From: Bacillota bacterium
Lineage (GTDB): Bacteria > Bacillota > Clostridia > Oscillospirales > Oscillospiraceae
DNA length: 64,000 nucleotides
Direction: 5' to 3'
Assembly (NCBI GenBank): GCA_023459875.1
Contig: JAEWRY010000002.1
Location: forward strand, 1-64,000
The translations under genes and the position numbers were made by a program. Under the pieces are notes generated by a model. That model was not told the origin of the DNA. It searched no databases and saw only the letters and a program-made list of their open reading frames with translations. Shown piece after piece: positions 1 to 8,809 of this stretch (positions within the stretch are counted from its first letter, which is position 1; each line of letters starts with the position of its first letter).

Positions 1-192
1 AGGTGCAAGGTTTTTGACCGAGTATGGTCAAAAACCTTGCACTTTTGATTTTCGGCGTGTGTCCGCAAGTCAAAACGGACAGTCTTCAATGTATCTGAAA
101 CAGCAAAACAGTGCTGTTTTGCTGCCCGAAAGGGCAATTTTTGCCTTTTCGGCGAATGCGATGCGGAAATCGCATTCGTTCAGTGGACATTA
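1..192 (-). repeat. MITE-like hairpin repeat, copy 1 (cut by window start)
   Basis: This is an inverted, nearly identical copy of the element at 15991-16253. It carries the same chain of small palindromes: a GGTCAAAAACCTTGCA hairpin at 1-43, a GCAAAACAG/CTGTTTTGC hairpin near 100-125 and a CGAATGCGAT/ATCGCATTCG hairpin near 153-178. It ends in the terminal repeat TTCAGTGGACATTA at 179-192. The other end lies outside the window. It starts 7 bp after the stop codon of the last Mrp-operon gene, so its hairpins may serve as that operon's terminator. There is no coding capacity. Confidence 0.8.
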
Positions 193-199
193 AATAATC

Positions 200-2140
200 T
201 TACAGCAAAATATATAAAAGCGTAACAACGACACCGAGGCCGGAGAGCATCAGGCTGAAGGAAAAGGCTTCCTTCACCAGAATAATCTTGGGTTTCTTCT
301 GGTAAACGCAAAAGTTCTCGTTCCTCTTCGGAATGATTACGCCGGGCGCCCGCAGGAAGAGCAGTTTTTCTCCCACAAGGGTGATAAAATCCCCGGCGGA
401 AGCGGCTACCCTGGCGCAGACCGCGCCCACGAAGCACGCCGCGCGGATGAGAGGACGGTACACCAGGTCCTCCAGATCCATAATCCGCGGCCACAGGCTG
501 GGGTAGCGGATCTCCCCGTCCTTCTCTTTCCGGAGAAGCGTGCGGACCACCAAAAAATATACGGCGGCACCGATGGCGATGGAAATCGCCGCGCCTTTCA
601 GATTCTCCAGGGAAAAATAACGGATCTTCTCCTCCAGCTCGCCGGCGCGCAGGAACTCTCCCGCCCAGACGCCGATCTTCTGCATCGTGAGCGAAGGCGT
701 GAGCCCCAGCATGGCCATGACAAGGCTCGCGATCCCCAGCGCGATCTGCGTTTCGCCGGACATATAGCTGCGGGAATCATGCTGTCCCTTCGCCTTGGGT
801 TCTGCAAACACGGCCACAAAAATTTTGGTCATATAGGCGATGGTGAGTCCGCCGGTAATGAGGAAGAGCCATTCCGCCGCGTGGAACAGCCCGGCCGCCG
901 CTCCCCCTTCCAGCAGGTGGAGATACTCCACGATGCTCTCGTGCAGAAGGGTCTTGCTGACATAACCGGAAAACAGCGGGATTCCGCAGATGGAGGCGGC
1001 TCCGACGAAAAAGCAGACCTTCAGCCAGGGCTTGTCCCTGCCCCAGCCGCGGATTTCGTTCAGGTCAAGGGAGTGGGTCCCAAGGTAAACCACGCCCGCC
1101 GCCACAAAGAGCACCAGCTTGATGAGGGAATGGTTCATCATATGCAGGACGGTGCCCCAGGCCGCAAAAGCGTTTTCTTCCCCCAGAAAGCCCTGCATGG
1201 CGACGCCCAGCATGATAAAGCCGATCTGAGACATGGAGGAACAGGCGAGCGTCCGCTTGAGGTCCACGGAGAACAGCGCCAGCACGGCTCCCAGCACCAT
1301 GGTGACGAGGGCAAGGATCAGCAGCAGGGTATTCCAGCTCGCTTCGGACAAGAACAGATAACGGGAAATGACCAGAACACCGAAGATACCGCTTTTCGTG
1401 AGGATGCCGGAGAGGAGCGCGGAGCCGGGCGCGGGCGCCACGGGATGGGCCTTGGGCAGCCAGATATGCAGCGGGAACACGCCGGCCTTGGCGCCGAACC
1501 CCACAAGGCAGAAGAGTCCCGCCGCGGTCAGCACGTTCTTCTGCTCCGGGAGAAGCGTTTTTACCAGCTCGGGGAACGCTTCGATCTCCAGAGTGCCGAA
1601 CAGGCGGTAGAGCAGGAGCAGGCCCACCAGCAGCGACATGCCGCCGAACACGGCCACCGCCAGATAGGTACCCCCGGCTTTGATGGCCTGGGGCGTTTCG
1701 TTGTGGGCCACCCAGACATAGGAGGTAAACGACATGACCTCAAAGAAGATGAACAGGGTATAGAGGTCGGCGGCCAGGAAAACCCCCATGAGGGCACCCA
1801 GAGTCAGCAGGTAGAACAGGTAAAACCGGTTGCAGGTCTTCTCGGTCCCCGCAAAATACTCCTTGCAGCTCATGGCCGTCATCAGCCACATAAACGCGGT
1901 GATGATGACGAGCAGGGTGCGGAAGCTCCCGTTCGTGAAATGGAGGCCAAGACCGCAGACGCCTGGCAGGCTGGCCGAAAAGGGCGCCGGGAGAAGGAGA
2001 AAGGCACAGGCAAGCTCAACAGCGGGAACGAGGCGGATGAGCCAGTCGCGGTATCTGATATCGCGTTTGCGCAAAGGGAAAACCGCAAAGGAGGTTAGGA
2101 TAGGGAACAAGACAAGGAACACAAGCAGAAAAGGCCCCAT
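200..2140 (-). CDS. Large MrpA/MrpD/NuoL-family antiporter subunit, 646 aa
   Basis: A very hydrophobic membrane protein of the proton-conducting NuoL/M/N-MrpA/D family. The family signature lies mid-protein: a conserved Lys in GFGAKAGVFPLHIWLP, then KAHPVAPAPGSALLSGILTK. The helix-5 Glu is in IFFEVMSF. It is longer than its three paralogs because of an extra C-terminal part (about residues 530-646) with a soluble stretch and a last membrane helix, comparable to NuoL- or MbhH-like tails. It is the last gene of the operon, 15 bp after the 495-aa paralog. It probably moves H+ or Na+ across the cytoplasmic membrane as part of the Mrp-type complex. Whether it is the MrpA N-domain equivalent is inferred from size and the separate MrpA C-domain genes at 7018-8164. 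Confidence 0.85.
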   Translation of the reverse strand: MGPFLLVFLVLFPILTSFAVFPLRKRDIRYRDWLIRLVPAVELACAFLLLPAPFSASLPGVCGLGLHFTNGSFRTLLVIITAFMWLMTAMSCKEYFAGTEKTCNRFYLFYLLTLGALMGVFLAADLYTLFIFFEVMSFTSYVWVAHNETPQAIKAGGTYLAVAVFGGMSLLVGLLLLYRLFGTLEIEAFPELVKTLLPEQKNVLTAAGLFCLVGFGAKAGVFPLHIWLPKAHPVAPAPGSALLSGILTKSGIFGVLVISRYLFLSEASWNTLLLILALVTMVLGAVLALFSVDLKRTLACSSMSQIGFIMLGVAMQGFLGEENAFAAWGTVLHMMNHSLIKLVLFVAAGVVYLGTHSLDLNEIRGWGRDKPWLKVCFFVGAASICGIPLFSGYVSKTLLHESIVEYLHLLEGGAAAGLFHAAEWLFLITGGLTIAYMTKIFVAVFAEPKAKGQHDSRSYMSGETQIALGIASLVMAMLGLTPSLTMQKIGVWAGEFLRAGELEEKIRYFSLENLKGAAISIAIGAAVYFLVVRTLLRKEKDGEIRYPSLWPRIMDLEDLVYRPLIRAACFVGAVCARVAASAGDFITLVGEKLLFLRAPGVIIPKRNENFCVYQKKPKIILVKEAFSFSLMLSGLGVVVTLLYILL

Positions 2141-2155
2141 ATTAACACTCCTTTC

Positions 2156-3643
2156 TTAAAGCAGTCCGCCGCCAATGAGCTGCAGGGCATTGATGATCAA
2201 ATTGGAGCAGAGGGCTATGAGAACGCCGGCAGATGTCAGAAGCACGAGCGGAACCGTCATCAGGCGGCCCGGATCATGGACCTTCGAGAGCGCTTCCCGA
2301 TCCAGTTCTCCCACCGGGAAATAAACCCGCACAACGATGGTCATCATGTACAGAGTCGTCAGGAGGGTAGACAGGATGAGCGCCGCGATTCCGGCATAGG
2401 CCATAGGGTTCCCGGTAGCCACGGCGGCCGATGAGATCATCCACTTGCCCGCGAAGCCCCCCAGCGGCGGCACGCCCATCAGGGCAACCGAGGAGAGGGT
2501 GAAAACCGCGAAGACCACGGGCATCCGCCGGCCGAACCCTTCCAGGTCGTAGACATATTCTTTGCCGCTCTTTATAATCACCGCGCCTGCACAGGCAAAC
2601 AGCGTGATCTTGATAAACGCGTGAAAGAGCATATGGGTGAGGCCGCCGGTGAGGCCCGCGGGCGTCATCAGCGTGAAGCTGAAAAGGATGTAGGAGAGAT
2701 TGCTGACGGTGGAAAACGCCAGACGGCGCTTCAGATGGGGCGTGCGCAAAGCCCTCGCGGAGCCGTACACGATGGTGATGATCGTGGCCGCCATGACGAT
2801 ATCCTGCGCGAAGGTGCCCCGCGCGAAATCAGCGCCGAAGCCAAAGTAGATGAGGCGCATGACCGCAAAAACACCGGCTTTGACCACCGCCACGGCGTGA
2901 AGGAGGGCGGTGACCGGCGTGGGAGCGACGGAAGCGTCCGGCAGCCAGCCGTGGAACGGAAAGATGGCGGCCTTGACGCCGAATCCGAAAAAGGCGCAGA
3001 CAAACACCCACAGCAGGGTATCTTGATTGCCGGCAACCAGCGCCTTGTTCAAAACGCCTCCATAGGTAAAGTCCAGTGTCGTGCCGTAATTAAGCAGAAA
3101 GACGATGCCGATGAAGGCCAGGGCAGCGCCGGAAATGGAATAGGACAGGTATTTCCGGCCCGCGTATCTCGCCTTTTCATCCATGGAGTGCATGACGAGG
3201 GGGAGCGTCGACAGAGTCATAAGCTCATAAAACAGGTACAGGGAGAGAAAATCCTTGGCAAAGGCAATCCCGAGCACCACGCCGAAGCTGATCATCCAGA
3301 AGCCGAAGAAGCGGTTTTCCGATCCCTCGTGTTCCATATACTCCAGCGCGTAGAAGGTAATGACGGGCCAGAGCACCGATACGATGGAGCCGTAAACCAT
3401 CGAGGCGCCGTCGACCCGGAAGGAAATGGAGTATTTGTCCGAAAAGCGGACCAGCGTGCTCACCAGGGCGTCGCTCCCCAGCCGGTAAGACAGATAGATC
3501 GCCACCAGCGACACCGCCCCTGTAATCAGGGAGGTGATGATGATGAAAAGATTGCGGTTTTTTTTGCTTTTCGGTTTCAGGAACAGGAGGTCCAGTCCCG
3601 CGAGCATGGGGAACAGGATCGGCAGCATCAATAATAAATGCAT
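2156..3643 (-). CDS. MrpD/NuoN-family antiporter subunit, 495 aa
   Basis: Second antiporter-like subunit with about 14 predicted membrane helices. Family motifs are intact: helix-5 Glu in LFYELMTLSTLPLV, Lys in GFGVKAAIFPFHGWLPDA, and the second Lys in AVAVVKAGVFAVMR. The loop after the first Lys reads SVAPTPVTALLH rather than the HPVAPAPASA of its neighbours, so this paralog has diverged. Length is normal for MrpD (about 490 aa). It sits 20 bp downstream of the 484-aa paralog in the same operon. It is likely a membrane ion channel of the complex; which ion it carries cannot be read from sequence. Confidence 0.85.
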   Translation of the reverse strand: MHLLLMLPILFPMLAGLDLLFLKPKSKKNRNLFIIITSLITGAVSLVAIYLSYRLGSDALVSTLVRFSDKYSISFRVDGASMVYGSIVSVLWPVITFYALEYMEHEGSENRFFGFWMISFGVVLGIAFAKDFLSLYLFYELMTLSTLPLVMHSMDEKARYAGRKYLSYSISGAALAFIGIVFLLNYGTTLDFTYGGVLNKALVAGNQDTLLWVFVCAFFGFGVKAAIFPFHGWLPDASVAPTPVTALLHAVAVVKAGVFAVMRLIYFGFGADFARGTFAQDIVMAATIITIVYGSARALRTPHLKRRLAFSTVSNLSYILFSFTLMTPAGLTGGLTHMLFHAFIKITLFACAGAVIIKSGKEYVYDLEGFGRRMPVVFAVFTLSSVALMGVPPLGGFAGKWMISSAAVATGNPMAYAGIAALILSTLLTTLYMMTIVVRVYFPVGELDREALSKVHDPGRLMTVPLVLLTSAGVLIALCSNLIINALQLIGGGLL

Positions 3644-3663
3644 GAAACTTCTCCTTTCGGGGA

Positions 3664-5118
3664 TCAGAAGAGCTTAGAAATCAAGTTGCCGAGCCAGTTC
3701 GTGAGCCCCGCGGGAAATACTCCGAGCAAAACGATCAGCGCGGAAAAGGCGATCATGGGGACCGTCATCCGGAGGTCCGCTTCCTTCCGTTTTCCTTCAT
3801 AGCTGCCGGGGAAAAAGCCGTTCGTGATCACCGGCAGCAGATATCCGGCCGTCAGCAGCGCGGAGACGATGAGAACCGCTACGCCCGCGTAGCCGAGTAT
3901 CACGGAGCCGCTTCCCAGCGCCGCCGTCCCCAGACTCCACTTGCTGATGAAGCCGCTCATGGGCGGAATGCCGATGAGGGAGAGGGCGGCGAGGGTAAAG
4001 CACCACATGGTAACGGGCATTTTTTTGCCGATCCCGGCCAGTTCGTCCACCCGCGTATTGTGGGTGTACATGATGATCGCGCCCGCGGCAAGGAAGAGGG
4101 TATCCTTGGCCAGCGCGTGGAACACCACCTGCAGAAGGGCGCCCTCGACCCCTGCGGGGGTCAGCAGGAGGAGCCCGAAGAGCACATAGGAAACCTGGCT
4201 GACCGTGGAATAGGCCAGCCTTTTTTTCAGCTGCTTCTCCCGGAGGGCCAGCATGGACCCCACAAAAATCGTGCCGAGGGCGAGAACGGAAAGGGCAAGA
4301 ACCGCCCAGCTCCCGGCCAGGAATTTAGGCCCGAACATATAATAGGTGACCCGGATAATGGCCAGCACGCCGCCCTTGGTGATGACGCCGGAGAGGACGG
4401 CGGAGGCGGGCGCGGGCGCCACCGGGTGCGCGGTGGGGAGCCACGCCTGCATGGGCATGAGACCGGCTTTGGCGCCGAAGCCCACGATCATGATGAAATA
4501 GACGATAAGAAGCAGTTCCCGGTGACCTTCGGCCTTGATGAAGTCGATGACGCCGCCCGCGGCAAAGTCGCCGGAGCTCATATAATAGGACAGGAAAAAG
4601 AATCCCGCCAGAGCCATTCCGGCGCCGAACACGGAATAGCCCAGGTACTTGAAACCGGCCCGCCGGGCTTCAAAGGTTCCGTCGTGGAGCACCAGCGGCA
4701 TGGTGATGAGGGACATCAGCTCAAAGAACATATAGAGAGTCACAAAGTTGTTGGCCATGGCGATGCCCATGAGGACTCCCATCGCCATGGTGTAAAAGCC
4801 GAGAAACTGCTCTTCCCGCTTCGCGTGCTTCAGATAGGGGAAGGAAAAGACGGAGATCGGCGTCCAGATGCCGGCAATCAGCACCATAAAGAACCGGGAA
4901 AGGCCGTCATTTTGAAGGGAAAGCCGCAGCGGGCCCTGGATGGTCATGAGCTCCAGGGTCTGCGCGGGCAGCAGGCACAGCGTGACCGCCAGCACGGAAG
5001 TGACCCCCACAATCATCAGGACCATACGGTTTCGCAGCTTTTCCTCTTTCTGCCGGAAAACGAAGATCCCTCCGACGACCGGAAGCAGGATTGGAAGTAA
5101 CAGCAGCAAGATCAGCAC
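3664..5118 (-). CDS. MrpD-family antiporter subunit, 484 aa
   Basis: Third antiporter-like subunit. It has the Glu of FFELMSLITMPLVLHD, the Lys of VGFGAKAGLMPMQAWLP, the AHPVAPAPASAVLSG loop and the later Lys of VITKGGVLAIIR. These residues form the proton path in complex I and Mrp relatives. Length matches MrpD. It lies 11 bp downstream of the 504-aa paralog and 20 bp upstream of the 495-aa one, so translation is probably coupled. Of the four large subunits this one reads most like canonical MrpD, but by eye I cannot rank them firmly. Confidence 0.85.
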   Translation of the reverse strand: MLILLLLLPILLPVVGGIFVFRQKEEKLRNRMVLMIVGVTSVLAVTLCLLPAQTLELMTIQGPLRLSLQNDGLSRFFMVLIAGIWTPISVFSFPYLKHAKREEQFLGFYTMAMGVLMGIAMANNFVTLYMFFELMSLITMPLVLHDGTFEARRAGFKYLGYSVFGAGMALAGFFFLSYYMSSGDFAAGGVIDFIKAEGHRELLLIVYFIMIVGFGAKAGLMPMQAWLPTAHPVAPAPASAVLSGVITKGGVLAIIRVTYYMFGPKFLAGSWAVLALSVLALGTIFVGSMLALREKQLKKRLAYSTVSQVSYVLFGLLLLTPAGVEGALLQVVFHALAKDTLFLAAGAIIMYTHNTRVDELAGIGKKMPVTMWCFTLAALSLIGIPPMSGFISKWSLGTAALGSGSVILGYAGVAVLIVSALLTAGYLLPVITNGFFPGSYEGKRKEADLRMTVPMIAFSALIVLLGVFPAGLTNWLGNLISKLF

Positions 5119-5129
5119 CTCTCAATATG

Positions 5130-6644
5130 TCAGAGCATCTGTACGCCGGAACGGATCACGTCAATGATCGGGTGATAGAAAATACCCAGGATAAAGATCG
5201 CGAGAATGAAGATGACTGCCGAGACGGCGAAGGAACGGTCAAAAGCCAGGGATTCGGGCGTAATGTCCGCCCGGATCGCCGCTTCTTCCTCCGCCGGCGG
5301 CTTCATGCACACGCACATGACCGCCGGAACATAGTACAGCGCGTTTAAGACCGTGGAGAGTGCGATGACCATTAAATTTATCGCCATCTTATTGGAGGAA
5401 AGGGAGGCGTTCGTCAGGTAAAGCTTGGAGACAAAGCCGCCGAAAAGAGGAATTCCGATCATGGAAAGGGCGCCCACGGTAAAGCCGACCCCCGCGAGTT
5501 TGTCCCTGTAGGCGCTGCCCCGCAGGTTCCGCAGGCTCTTGTGGTGCCCGCTGACCGCGGAAAGGCGTCCCGCGCAGGAGAAGAGGAGGGGCTTGGAGCA
5601 GGCGTGTACGATAATGTGGAAGCAGGCGGCCACGATACCCGCCTCGGTGCCCAGCCCGATGCCCAGAAAGATATACCCGATCTGCGCCACGGAGGAGTAG
5701 GCGAGCATCCGCTTGATGTGATGCTCCCGGATGGCCTCCACCGAGCCGATCAGCATACCCAGCAGACCAAATGCCATAATGACGTTGGTAATGCCCAACT
5801 GAACCATCAGATCCAGGGTAAACACCCGGACGATCAGGACGATCATGAAGATGATATAGCCTTTCAGCACCAGGCCGGACAGAATGGAGCTGGAAGAGGT
5901 GGTGGCCCCGCCGTGGGCCTCGGGCAGCCAGAGGTGGAACGGGAACATGGCGCTTTTAACGCCCAGTCCGATGATAATAAGCGCCGCGGATACCGTGAGC
6001 ACAAGCCGGTACTGGCCGGTGGCAGCAAGCCGCGCAATCGCTTCGTGGAGCTGGGGCATCAGCAGATAGCCGGTGATGCTGTACAGCAGCACCAGACCGA
6101 TGAGAAACAGTCCCGAACCGATCAGGCTGGTGAATAAATAACGGGTGGTCGCGATCAGGTTGTTTCCGGTATCCTTCACCATCACGATGGCACAGGCGGC
6201 GATGGTGCTGATTTCGATAAACACATATCCGGTAAAAAAGTCGTTGGTATAGGAAAAGGCCAGCAGAGACGCCAGAATCAGATCGATCATGACAAAATCA
6301 AGATGCTGCTTCTCCGGCAGAATATCGTGAAACAGGTCTTTTTCGCCGCCCAGCAGGGAAAGCGCCATTACGCCCGAGAACACCGTCGCCAGCAGCGCCT
6401 GCAGAGGCCCGACCTTGATGGCGTTTCCGAAGGGCGCTGAAAATTTACCCATGTTGTAGATAAAGCTCAGGTTGTTTTCCACCAGATAATTGAGCAGGAC
6501 AGCCGAAAGTAGGACAATTGTCACGGACGCGGCCATGCACATGCGGTAGGTGATCCGCCCGCTATTTATCACCGCCGACAGGATGCCGAAAATGATGGAA
6601 AGGAAGATGCAGAAGAAAGGAATGCTTTCAACGATGGAACGCAT
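5130..6644 (-). CDS. MrpD/NuoM-family antiporter subunit, 504 aa
   Basis: Fourth antiporter-like subunit and first in the operon order. It is all membrane helices, with the Glu in FIEISTIAACAIVM, the Lys in GLGVKSAMFPFHLWLPEAH and the later Lys in SGLVLKGYIIFM. The loop reads GGATTSSSSILSG instead of the Pro-rich version in its neighbours. Its start codon overlaps the mrpC stop by one base (TAATG arrangement), a classic sign of coupled translation. It directly follows MrpC, the position MrpD holds in standard mrp operons, so by position it may be the MrpD orthologue. Confidence 0.85.
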   Translation of the reverse strand: MRSIVESIPFFCIFLSIIFGILSAVINSGRITYRMCMAASVTIVLLSAVLLNYLVENNLSFIYNMGKFSAPFGNAIKVGPLQALLATVFSGVMALSLLGGEKDLFHDILPEKQHLDFVMIDLILASLLAFSYTNDFFTGYVFIEISTIAACAIVMVKDTGNNLIATTRYLFTSLIGSGLFLIGLVLLYSITGYLLMPQLHEAIARLAATGQYRLVLTVSAALIIIGLGVKSAMFPFHLWLPEAHGGATTSSSSILSGLVLKGYIIFMIVLIVRVFTLDLMVQLGITNVIMAFGLLGMLIGSVEAIREHHIKRMLAYSSVAQIGYIFLGIGLGTEAGIVAACFHIIVHACSKPLLFSCAGRLSAVSGHHKSLRNLRGSAYRDKLAGVGFTVGALSMIGIPLFGGFVSKLYLTNASLSSNKMAINLMVIALSTVLNALYYVPAVMCVCMKPPAEEEAAIRADITPESLAFDRSFAVSAVIFILAIFILGIFYHPIIDVIRSGVQML

Positions 6645-7021
6645 TAGTCCTCCTCCTTTTTGACCTTTTCCAGCAGCTCATCCAGTTCAATCGTGCCGTA
6701 CTGCCGGTATATCCTCACAATGAGAGCCAGGGAAAAGGCCGTGATGCTGACGGAGACCACGATACCGGTCAGGACCAAACCGCTTGGGATGGGATTGATA
6801 TAAAGGGATGCGTTTACCGCCCCCTCCCCCACGATGGGCGCCGCTTTTCCGCTGATATAGCCCTGGGAGGCGAGCAGCAGAAACACGGCGGAGTCCATAA
6901 TGTTGAAGCCCACCACTTTTTTGAGCAGGTTGAGCTGGATCATCACATTGGCAAACCCAATGCCGAAGAGAAGAACAGAGACCACCGCAAACCGGTTTTC
7001 CAACAACGTGTTCAGCATCAC
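6644..7021 (-). CDS. mrpC: Mrp antiporter subunit C (NuoK-like), 125 aa
   Basis: A small three-helix membrane protein of the MrpC/MnhC/NuoK family. The helix-1 to helix-2 part contains VLLFGIGFANVMIQLNLLKK. A NuoK-like middle segment, FNIMDSAVFLLLASQG, precedes a loop and a last helix with LVLTGIVVSVSITAFSLAL. The C-terminus is charged. Length is typical of MrpC (110-125 aa). It overlaps the upstream MrpB gene by 4 bases and the downstream 504-aa antiporter gene by 1 base. In Mrp complexes it bridges the MrpA and MrpD channel modules in the membrane. Confidence 0.85.
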   Translation of the reverse strand: MMLNTLLENRFAVVSVLLFGIGFANVMIQLNLLKKVVGFNIMDSAVFLLLASQGYISGKAAPIVGEGAVNASLYINPIPSGLVLTGIVVSVSITAFSLALIVRIYRQYGTIELDELLEKVKKEED

Positions 7022-7923
7022 AGCTCTCCCCTTGTAAACATGGCATAAAAGCCGTAGACGGTACTGGCAACCACCATTCCCACTGCAAAGTCAATGGGCA
7101 TGGAAAGCCCGCCGAAGGCATGCAGATGGTCGTTGAGACCATTCGCGCCCATGAACGTGTAGTAGCCGTACAGCGTGGCGTACACCATTAGCCCGCACAG
7201 CCGGAGCAGGGCAAAGGTCCGCCGATTGAAAAAAGCATGGATTTTCTCATAGCCGTACGCGCACGAATACAGAATCAACCCGCCGCCGAGCACCGTGCCG
7301 CCGGAAAAACCGCCGCCCGGCGAGGACTCGCCGTAAAAGAGCACATAGAAGGCGAAAAGGAAGATAAACGGAATCAGGACCTCCACCGTCTGTTGAAGGA
7401 CGATGTCAGGATGCTTCTTCTCGGCGGCTTCCTCCTGCGCCAGCTTCTGCAGGTCGTGTTCATCCGTGTTCTTTTTGTCGCGCAGGAGCAAAATCATGAC
7501 GGAGGTAACCGCCATGAACAGAACGCAGGATTCGCCCAGCGTATCAAATCCGCGGTAGGTTAAGATCATACCCGTGACAGAGTTGGTTGCGCCGGTGTCC
7601 TCCTCGGTGTGCTCTAGATAATAATCAGACACCTCGTTGTTGGCGGGGTTCTCCGCATGTCCGAACAAGGGCATCGACAGGACGACACAAAGGAGAATGA
7701 CCATCAGAGTCGCGCAAATAATGCCCGCAGCCGCGGGATACCATCCCAAAAATTGACGCAGGCGCCGTTTTTCACGGATCTTATGCTCCTCCTCCGGACG
7801 TTCGGGGCGGCGCTGCTTGTTTTCCATGACGAACAGATTCCGGTCCTTCTGTTCCCGCTCTCCGTCCACCCAGGAGATAAACCGTTCGCCGAAACTCTGT
7901 TTTCTATGCGAATCACTCATCAC
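7018..7923 (-). CDS. mrpB: MbhE (MrpA C-domain) fused to MrpB, 301 aa
   Basis: Three parts can be seen. Residues 1-65 are hydrophilic, very charged and of unknown role. Residues about 66-155 match the last part of MrpA (MbhE in Mbh/Mbs complexes), including the signature YRGFDTLGESCVLF. Residues about 175-301 are MrpB, with the hallmark GESSPGGGFSGGTVLGGG and a final helical hairpin. The gene overlaps mbhD by 11 bases and mrpC by 4. In standard Mrp operons the first segment belongs to MrpA, so this is a rearranged gene. The charged N-terminal extension before the first helix is unusual. It is an integral membrane component of the antiporter. Confidence 0.85.
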   Translation of the reverse strand: MMSDSHRKQSFGERFISWVDGEREQKDRNLFVMENKQRRPERPEEEHKIREKRRLRQFLGWYPAAAGIICATLMVILLCVVLSMPLFGHAENPANNEVSDYYLEHTEEDTGATNSVTGMILTYRGFDTLGESCVLFMAVTSVMILLLRDKKNTDEHDLQKLAQEEAAEKKHPDIVLQQTVEVLIPFIFLFAFYVLFYGESSPGGGFSGGTVLGGGLILYSCAYGYEKIHAFFNRRTFALLRLCGLMVYATLYGYYTFMGANGLNDHLHAFGGLSMPIDFAVGMVVASTVYGFYAMFTRGEL

Positions 7924-8164
7924 TGGTCCCCTTCAGCTCGTGTATTTTTTTCAGTGCCAGGAAGAACAGCATTCCGCTGACGCCCGCACCCACGCCGGCC
8001 TCGGTAATGGCAAGGTCGGGGCTCTGCAGCAGGCACCAAATTACCGCCACCAACAGAGAAAACGCAGAGTAGATGATCACCGTGACCAGCAGACTCCGGC
8101 AGAGAGGCGCGACAACCGCGCAGATGAGCAGACCGGCGAGCAGGACGCACTCAAGCACAATCAT
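7913..8164 (-). CDS. MbhD-like protein (MrpA C-terminal DUF4040 domain), 83 aa
   Basis: A small three-helix membrane protein with SLLVAVIWCLLQSPDLAITE and AGVGAGVSGMLFFLALKK. This is the conserved MbhD/DUF4040 segment normally inside MrpA. I chose the ATG at 8164 because it forms an ATGA overlap with the mrpG stop. An upstream in-frame start at 8257 would run through mrpG and add an unlikely Arg/Gly/Pro-rich leader. Its presence as a free gene means MrpA is split here, as in Mbh and Mbs respiratory complexes and some clostridial Mrp operons. It probably forms part of the ion-translocation module. Confidence 0.8.
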   Translation of the reverse strand: MIVLECVLLAGLLICAVVAPLCRSLLVTVIIYSAFSLLVAVIWCLLQSPDLAITEAGVGAGVSGMLFFLALKKIHELKGTSDE

Positions 8165-8484
8165 CTCTCTTCCACCTCGCATTCCGATTTGATATCGGGG
8201 ATCGTCGTGACCTCCATCTGAGCGATCAGGTGGCTCGCCACCGGGCTTGTAAGCCACATGAAAAGCAGGACCAGAAGAGTCTTGAACCCCGCAAGATTGA
8301 ATCCGTGCAGGAAAATGAGGCCGATGAGAACGAGAAAAATACCCAGGGTATCACCCACGGCCGCCGCGTGCATCCGGTTTAGGATATACTTGAAGCGGAA
8401 AAGGCCCAGAACCGCAGTCAAAAAAGTGAACAGCCCAAAGAGCAGAAAAGCGAGGCCCAGAACTACTCTGACGATATCAATCAA
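8161..8484 (-). CDS. mrpG: Mrp antiporter subunit G, 107 aa
   Basis: A three-helix membrane protein with the MrpG/MnhG features: GLFRFKYILNRMHAAAVGDT, where the R-x-H/HAAAVGDTLG block is highly conserved, followed by a helix and VLLFMWLTSPVASHLIAQ. Length is typical (about 100-120 aa). It overlaps mrpF by 8 bases and mbhD by 4. The order E-F-G at the start of the operon matches the Mbh/Mrp pattern of hydrogenase-like complexes. Standard Bacillus operons run A-B-C-D-E-F-G instead. Confidence 0.9.
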   Translation of the reverse strand: MIDIVRVVLGLAFLLFGLFTFLTAVLGLFRFKYILNRMHAAAVGDTLGIFLVLIGLIFLHGFNLAGFKTLLVLLFMWLTSPVASHLIAQMEVTTIPDIKSECEVEER

Positions 8485-8809
8485 GTTCCGATCCCCCTTC
8501 CCTGTTTTCCACTTGTCCTTTTTTTGTTTTCTTCCGCCGGCGGGTCATGACCAGACGGGAGAGTACCACCACCGACAGAAAGCTCAGCAGCGTGTAGATA
8601 AGCGCAACATCCACCAGGAAGTCCTCTCCCAGCATGACGGAAACAATACAGATCATGGCTACCACCATGGTGTTAATCACGTTGACGGCCACAACCCGAT
8701 CGGTAAACCTCGGTCCCAGAATGGCCCGGATGAGCGTCACGAGATTCAGAACTGCCAGAAGAATCATTCCGGCAATTAAAATAATATGTTTCGCCTGTTC
8801 CATATTCAC
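8477..8809 (-). CDS. mrpF: Mrp antiporter subunit F, 110 aa
   Basis: Small membrane protein of the MrpF/MnhF family. It has the diagnostic RAILGPRFTDRVVAVNVI block after the first helix and VDVALIYTLLSFLSVVVLSR in the third. The C-terminal 25 residues are basic and soluble. It overlaps mrpE by 4 bases (ATGA) and mrpG by 8. MrpF packs beside MrpG and MrpE in known Mrp structures; no separate catalytic activity is expected. Confidence 0.9.
   Translation of the reverse strand: MNMEQAKHIILIAGMILLAVLNLVTLIRAILGPRFTDRVVAVNVINTMVVAMICIVSVMLGEDFLVDVALIYTLLSFLSVVVLSRLVMTRRRKKTKKGQVENREGGSELD

Noticed and set aside
779..2098. Long plus-strand reading frame (439 codons) opposite the 646-aa antiporter gene
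   Set aside because: Low-complexity, His/Gly/Gln-rich product typical of the antisense frame of a G+C-rich membrane gene; the minus frame has clear family motifs.
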